This document shows positions 60,496-64,000 of a DNA stretch of 64,000 nucleotides, piece by piece. A program made the position numbers and the translations under genes. Source of the stretch: Maribacter litoralis (lineage in GTDB: Bacteria > Bacteroidota > Bacteroidia > Flavobacteriales > Flavobacteriaceae); the NCBI RefSeq assembly GCF_003075045.1, contig NZ_QCZD01000006.1, positions 1 to 64,000 on the forward strand, given 5' to 3'. The notes beneath the pieces are model-generated. The model saw nothing but the letters and a program-made list of their open reading frames with translations. It was not told the DNA's origin and made no database searches. The stretch's first letter is position 1, and each line of letters starts with the position of its first letter.

Positions 60496-61548
60496 ATGAA
60501 AACATCTTTTAAAAAGTATATACTCAATTTTAAAAACCCTAGTGGAACCTCTAGAGGTATTCTGCGAACAAAAGAGACTTGGTTTCTAATTTTAGAGGAA
60601 AATGGAAAATGGGGGATTGGTGAGTGCGGACTATTTAGAGGACTAAGTTATGATGATGTACCTGAATACGAAGAAAAATGTAGTTGGGTTACAGAAAACA
60701 TTCATTTAGGAGAAACGGAGTTATTGAAACATTTGCAAAATTTTCCTAGTATTCAATTTGGGGTAGAACAGGCTTTTTTATCACTTCGGTCAAATAATCC
60801 CTTTCAACTTTTTGACTCTTCTTTTTTAGACGCCCAAAAACCAATTTCTATTAATGGCTTGGTTTGGATGGGCGATAAAGATTTTATGCATCAGCAAATA
60901 GAGCAAAAGTTAAAAGATGGTTTTTCATGCATAAAAATGAAAATTGGTGCTATAGATTTTGATACTGAAATTGCGCTACTTAAATCTATAAGGGAGCGAT
61001 ATTCTAAAGAAGAAATTGAACTTCGTGTAGATGCTAATGGTGCTTTTTCTCCAAAAGAAGCGTTGTCCAAATTGGAGATTTTAGCCAAACTTGATTTGCA
61101 TTCCATAGAACAACCTATAAAGCAGGGACAATGGGAAGAAATGCAAAAGCTTTGTAAAGCTACACCGTTGCCAATTGCGCTAGACGAGGAATTAATCGGG
61201 GTGGTAAATGTAACAAAGAAGCAAGAGTTGCTACAAACTATACAGCCGCAATACATAATTTTGAAACCAAGTTTAGTAGGTGGTTTTGCAGGAAGCAATG
61301 AGTGGATCGAAATTGCCGAAAAGAATCATATATGGTGGTGGGTTACCAGTGCATTGGAAAGCAATATTGGCTTGAACGCTATAGCGCAATGGACGGCAAC
61401 ATTAAATAATAAAATGCCACAAGGTCTGGGAACTGGGGCTTTGTTTACAAATAATATTGATAGCCCTTTAGAGGTGCAAAATGGAGGCTTGTTTTATAAC
61501 AACTCTAAAGATTGGAATTCAAATTTAATGGATAGTTTATGTATATAG
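60496..61548 (+). CDS. menC: o-Succinylbenzoate synthase
   Basis: Start at ATG 60496 with GGAGG before it; 350 residues. An enolase-superfamily dehydratase making o-succinylbenzoate from SHCHC. Motifs: GIGECGLFRGLSYDD, the Lys pair in CIKMKIGA, the metal acids in LRVDANGAF, SIEQPI and ALDEELIG, and Lys in ILKPSLVGG. The men context favours this over dipeptide epimerase. Its end overlaps the CPBP gene by 10 bp. Confidence 0.93.
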   Translation: MKTSFKKYILNFKNPSGTSRGILRTKETWFLILEENGKWGIGECGLFRGLSYDDVPEYEEKCSWVTENIHLGETELLKHLQNFPSIQFGVEQAFLSLRSNNPFQLFDSSFLDAQKPISINGLVWMGDKDFMHQQIEQKLKDGFSCIKMKIGAIDFDTEIALLKSIRERYSKEEIELRVDANGAFSPKEALSKLEILAKLDLHSIEQPIKQGQWEEMQKLCKATPLPIALDEELIGVVNVTKKQELLQTIQPQYIILKPSLVGGFAGSNEWIEIAEKNHIWWWVTSALESNIGLNAIAQWTATLNNKMPQGLGTGALFTNNIDSPLEVQNGGLFYNNSKDWNSNLMDSLCI

Positions 61549-62486
61549 AACAGGCGTATAAAGGTCTAATTGATAATTGGAGATACTTGATTGGAATATT
61601 GGTAATTGTGGGTGTTTGGCAATTTCTAGGGTCATTTCCTTTGTTGGCGGCCTTGGCTTTGAAAGAAGATGGTATGTCTGCAATGATGAGTGGCAGCATA
61701 GGAAAAATGTCTGAGGTATTGGGGTCTAACACTTTTTTGTTTTTTATGCTCTTAACTTTCGTTTTCGGACTTATAGCTGTTTTTCTGGTGGTTAAATTTC
61801 TACATCAACAATCGCTTACGGCATTGACCACTTCGAGACCTAAAATAGATTGGAAAAGAGTTACTTTTTCTTTCTTCTTGTGGGCTTCAATTTCTGTACT
61901 TTTTATTTTTATTGATATTTATTTTGCGCCTGAAGATTATGAATATAACTTTCAATTGGTACCTTTTTTAATTTTAGCGGTCATTGCTATAGCTATGATT
62001 CCATTACAAACCAGTATGGAAGAGTATTTAATGAGGGGGTATATGATGCAGGGGTTGGGCATACTTACTAAGAATAGATGGTTCCCGCTTGTGTTTACAT
62101 CGCTGCTTTTCGGTTTACTTCATATAATGAACCCTGAAGTGGATAAATTGGGTTATGGCATATTAATTTTTTACATAGGAACAGGGCTCTTTTTGGGCAT
62201 CATTACACTAATGGACCAGGGTTTAGAATTGGCGTTAGGTTTCCATGCCGCTAACAACTTAACCGCAGCACTTTTGGTAACTGCAGATTGGACAGCGTTT
62301 AGTGTAGATTCTCTATATAGAGATATTTCAGAACCTGTACTTGGTTGGGATATGCTTGTTCCTGTATTCGTTGTATTTCCTATCTTACTTTTAGTTTTTT
62401 CTAAAAAGTATGGCTGGACCAATTGGAAAGAGAAACTAACAGGGAAAGTATTATCTGAAGAAGAGTTTTTGAAGCTTGATAATTAA
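61539..62486 (+). CDS. CPBP-family intramembrane metalloprotease
   Basis: The 315-residue membrane protein has about eight hydrophobic segments. CPBP (Abi) motifs are seen: TSMEEYLMRGYMMQG (Glu-Glu and Arg), LLFGLLHIMNPE (His) and LALGFHAANNLTAALL (His, Asn). Such proteases process lipoproteins or prenylated targets, or act in defence; its target is unknown. It is embedded between menC and menE with overlaps, so it is cotranscribed with menaquinone genes in this organism. Confidence 0.88.
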   Translation: MYIEQAYKGLIDNWRYLIGILVIVGVWQFLGSFPLLAALALKEDGMSAMMSGSIGKMSEVLGSNTFLFFMLLTFVFGLIAVFLVVKFLHQQSLTALTTSRPKIDWKRVTFSFFLWASISVLFIFIDIYFAPEDYEYNFQLVPFLILAVIAIAMIPLQTSMEEYLMRGYMMQGLGILTKNRWFPLVFTSLLFGLLHIMNPEVDKLGYGILIFYIGTGLFLGIITLMDQGLELALGFHAANNLTAALLVTADWTAFSVDSLYRDISEPVLGWDMLVPVFVVFPILLLVFSKKYGWTNWKEKLTGKVLSEEEFLKLDN

Positions 62487-62490
62487 TGAA

Positions 62491-63561
62491 ATGAATAAAC
62501 TTTCTTTGCACCAAGATTTTTCCATTCATGGTAGATCAATTTCTTTTGATGATCTAACAGAAGTAAGTTACAGCTTAATTAAGGAAGGTGAAGAATTTGA
62601 AAAACATATAGGTGAATTCCTTTTAGATTGGATCGATGATTCGCAAACATTATTCGTAAAAACTTCTGGTTCAACGGGTCAACCAAAAACTATTTCCTTA
62701 AAGAAAGATCACATGATTAATAGTGCTCTGGCAACAGGTAGCTATTTTAATTTAACTCCTAAATCTTCTGTCTTATTGTGCCTTCCGGCTACCTATATTG
62801 CGGGTAAGATGATGTTGGTAAGAGCCATGGTGCTAGGTTTAGATATATATTTTGTGCCTCCAACTTCCAGTCCGTTAGAAGAGACCTCTAGATCTTTCGA
62901 TTTTGGAGCAATGGTGCCTATGCAAGTTGCACACTCGTTGCCTAAATTACATCTGATTAAAAAATCGATAATAGGGGGTGCGCCTATTTCTACTACGTTG
63001 AGAAAAGAGTTGCTTTCTGTTTGCAATGCTAGTTTTGAAACCTATGGCATGACGGAAACTATAACCCACATTGCTGTAAAACCTTTAACGGTTGGTGCTG
63101 AAAATGACCTCCCTTTTTCTACCTTGCCAGATATTGAAATTTCAAAAGATGATAGAGGTTGTTTGGTAATTAACGCACCAAAAATTACAGATGAAATTGT
63201 TAGAACCAATGATGTTATTGAATTGGTGTCAAATAGTGAGTTTAAATGGCTAGGGAGAATTGACAATGTTATAAATTCAGGCGGAGTAAAATTACATCCC
63301 GAGAATATAGAAAACGTACTTTCAAAGTATATTGATACACCCTTCTTTGTAACGGGAGTTCCAGATGAGGAATTAGGTCAAAAAGTAGTAATTGTCGTAG
63401 AAAATACGACTAAACAAAAAATTCAGGAAATAATAGATTCCATTACCGATTTCAAAAAATTTGAGAAGCCGAAAGCTATTTTGATTATAAAACAGTTTCA
63501 GCGTACTGAAAGTGGAAAAGTGCAGCGTGCTAAAACGCTTCAACAAATTTTGAAGGCATAA
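62491..63561 (+). CDS. menE: o-Succinylbenzoate-CoA ligase
   Basis: Start at ATG 62491, 4 bp after the CPBP stop; 356 residues, shorter than the ~480 of other MenE enzymes as usual in Bacteroidetes. AMP-binding motifs: TSGSTGQPKTISL, YGMTETITHIA, WLGRIDNVINSGGVKLHPENIE and the terminal RTESGKVQR with its catalytic Lys. It activates o-succinylbenzoate with CoA and ATP. Menaquinone role supported by menC nearby. Confidence 0.93.
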   Translation: MNKLSLHQDFSIHGRSISFDDLTEVSYSLIKEGEEFEKHIGEFLLDWIDDSQTLFVKTSGSTGQPKTISLKKDHMINSALATGSYFNLTPKSSVLLCLPATYIAGKMMLVRAMVLGLDIYFVPPTSSPLEETSRSFDFGAMVPMQVAHSLPKLHLIKKSIIGGAPISTTLRKELLSVCNASFETYGMTETITHIAVKPLTVGAENDLPFSTLPDIEISKDDRGCLVINAPKITDEIVRTNDVIELVSNSEFKWLGRIDNVINSGGVKLHPENIENVLSKYIDTPFFVTGVPDEELGQKVVIVVENTTKQKIQEIIDSITDFKKFEKPKAILIIKQFQRTESGKVQRAKTLQQILKA

Positions 63562-63601
63562 ATAATTCAGCTATTTTCATCATTAGAAAAACCAACATCT
63601 A

Positions 63602-64000
63602 ATGACCAAAAAACTAATTATCCTATTTATTTGTATTCAGGGCTATGTGTTGAACGCCCAACAAATCCTCAACGAAAAAGAAAGAGCTCAGGTAATCGAT
63701 GAAATCTTAGATGATCGCTTTAATAATCTGCTACCAGAGCTTATGGATGCTTCGGGTTTAGATATGTGGGTGGTCATTTCTAGGGAATATAATGAAGATC
63801 CTGTAATGAAGACTATGCTTCCGGCTACGTGGTTGAATGCCCGTAGAAGAACTATCCTATTGTTTTATAGAGACAAGGCAAAGAATACGATAGAGAAGTT
63901 AGCTGTTGCCCGCTATAATGTTGGTAAAAACATTATTTCTGCTTGGGATAAGGAAAAAGAGCCAAATCAGTGGACACGGTTAATGCAATTGATATCAGAA
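63602..64000 (+). CDS. M24-type peptidase, N-terminal part (cut by window edge)
   Basis: An open frame of 133 codons starts at ATG 63602 with a signal peptide (KLIILFICIQGYVLNAQQ) and continues with ERAQVIDEILDDRFNNLLPELM and DMWVVISREYNEDP, which are typical of the N-terminal creatinase-like domain of M24 (Xaa-Pro) peptidases in Bacteroidetes. The catalytic metal-binding domain would be outside the window, so activity cannot be assessed. Confidence 0.75.
   Translation, partial: MTKKLIILFICIQGYVLNAQQILNEKERAQVIDEILDDRFNNLLPELMDASGLDMWVVISREYNEDPVMKTMLPATWLNARRRTILLFYRDKAKNTIEKLAVARYNVGKNIISAWDKEKEPNQWTRLMQLISE

Overview
The window is chromosomal DNA from a member of the Flavobacteriaceae (Bacteroidota), probably a marine genus related to Maribacter, Zobellia or Arenibacter. 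Evidence for this: low-GC core genes, promoter-like TAnnTTTG elements instead of sigma70 boxes, few Shine-Dalgarno sites, a Bacteroidetes-type tra cluster, RteC, and families such as HYC_CC_PP, DUF6660, DUF2853 and DUF3347. The genus is inference.

Region 1 (1 to about 34,967) is the integrase-proximal part of a CTnDOT-like integrative conjugative element (ICE). It runs off the left edge. From left to right it holds: transfer genes traJ (partial), traI, traG, traF and traE on the minus strand; a peptidoglycan amidase with a possible 32-residue coupled peptide; an ArsR-controlled mercury-uptake operon (merTP plus a GDCCVxC protein) with no mercuric reductase; a replication module (an initiator-like gene with four in-frame 33-bp iterons, and a DnaC-like loader); an excisionase-like HTH protein; RteC; a membrane-bound LuxR-type regulator paired with a half-length asparaginase; two long minus-strand metal operons; a second HTH protein; and a tyrosine integrase beside the 3' end of mnmE. 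No tRNA gene was seen near the integrase, so the mnmE 3' region is the likely attachment site.

The two metal operons form one efflux block. The zinc/cadmium/cobalt operon (20,637 down to 10,758) encodes DUF6660, a CzcA-TolC fusion, CzcB, a CDF transporter, a Fur/Zur-family regulator, an HMA-CDF protein and a PIB-2 ATPase. The copper/silver operon (32,863 down to 20,691) encodes HYC_CC_PP, CusA, CusC, DUF3347, CopA, DUF2911, PepSY, DUF305 and CusB-DUF3347. Between them they can move metal from cytoplasm to periplasm (P-type ATPases, CDF) and then across the outer membrane (RND/adaptor/TolC).

Region 2 (about 34,968 to 64,000) is core chromosome: mnmE, dnaN, a SAM hydrolase, phoH-purC, a DnaQ-like exonuclease with a CBS/nucleotidyltransferase partner, sdaA, dnaK, and a menaquinone region. 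The menaquinone region (hotdog thioesterase, menF, menD, cvfB, menA, menC, menE) is interleaved with DUF2853, a SPOR-like membrane protein, a LytTR response regulator with a TPR histidine kinase, an SDR and a CPBP protease. menB and menH are not in the window. An M24-type peptidase begins at the right edge.

The most interesting non-genic signals are: the 33-bp iterons inside the initiator gene; three GGTGTAA sites spaced exactly 20 bp apart at the integrase start; ATTTGAT inverted repeats shared by the tra promoter, the int/xis interval and the attachment region; CCGTA/TACGG palindromes bracketing rteC; a nested inverted repeat between the first two genes of the copper operon; and GC-rich repeat modules translated in frame within several efflux genes.
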